A stretch of DNA of 27,218 bases from assembly GCA_003427395.1 (NCBI GenBank), contig BFEA01000310.1:1622041-1649258 (forward strand). The letters run 5' to 3'. Below are positions 27,173-27,218 of the stretch, one piece after another. Below the pieces are notes generated by a model. That model was not told the DNA's origin, searched no databases, and was given only the letters and a program-made list of their open reading frames with translations. The DNA is from Chara braunii (Eukaryota > Streptophyta > Charophyceae > Charales > Characeae). Position 1 is the stretch's first letter. Each line of letters begins with the position of its first letter. Made by a program: the position numbers and the translations under genes.

Positions 27173-27218
<46 letters not shown>
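27173..27218. repeat. (TC)n microsatellite at the right edge
   Basis: CT repeats run to the last base of the window, so the sequence probably ended at, or was cut in, this tract. Confidence 0.97.

Overview
This is a repeat-dense stretch of eukaryotic nuclear DNA with one recognisable host-type gene. The lineage looks plant-like. A chromodomain-bearing Ty3/gypsy retrotransposon primes from initiator methionine tRNA, a short TTTAGGG-like (telo-box) motif lies before its gag start, and G-box palindromes (GCCACGTGGC) occur in the leaders. Long (TC)n, (TG)n and (ATT)n tracts and several assembly Ns are also present. A large streptophyte-alga genome of the Chara type is my best guess, but that is inference and not a match I could test.

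Layout. Positions 1-3496 hold a minus-strand, internally deleted Ty3/gypsy copy (element B): one LTR (3188-3496), its primer-binding site, a long leader containing four stem-loop repeats, then an abrupt junction into a decayed integrase (326-1290). Positions 3497-6730 are AT-rich, with two separate diverged direct duplications of about 192-195 bp period, a duplicated (AG)n/poly(A) unit and a compound microsatellite. Positions 6736-16152 are a structurally complete but dead Ty3/gypsy chromovirus (element A, plus strand). It has LTRs of 351 and 359 bp that begin TG and end CA, a 5-bp target duplication CAGAC on both sides, a primer-binding site, a 1.4-kb leader, gag with a CCHC knuckle, protease, reverse transcriptase, RNase H, integrase and chromodomain. 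Positions 17197-19600 are the 3' half of a LINE with a zf-RVT zinc finger and a 25-nt poly(A) tail, preceded by an assembly gap and a (CAAT)n/(GATT)n foldback.

The only convincing host-type gene is on the minus strand at 20974-21587. It encodes a secreted protein of the DUF4360 type, apparently broken by one frameshift. From 21830 to the end I see microsatellites, minisatellites of 28, 49 and about 85 bp, a foldback element, and one unrecognised short ORF (23007-23275).

How the parts relate. Elements A and B belong to one family: their LTRs share a TATA-centred palindrome, both use the same primer tRNA, and both leaders carry the same stem-loop motif. Both are inactive. Element A has 13 in-frame stops (10 TAG, 3 TGA, no TAA), a changed reverse transcriptase active site, and a deletion between RNase H and integrase. 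The stop spectrum fits C-to-T decay at CAG sites, as expected from plant CHG methylation. The most original signals are the repeated leader stem-loops, the TAG-only spectrum at glutamine sites, and the enlarged proline-rich RNase H segment.
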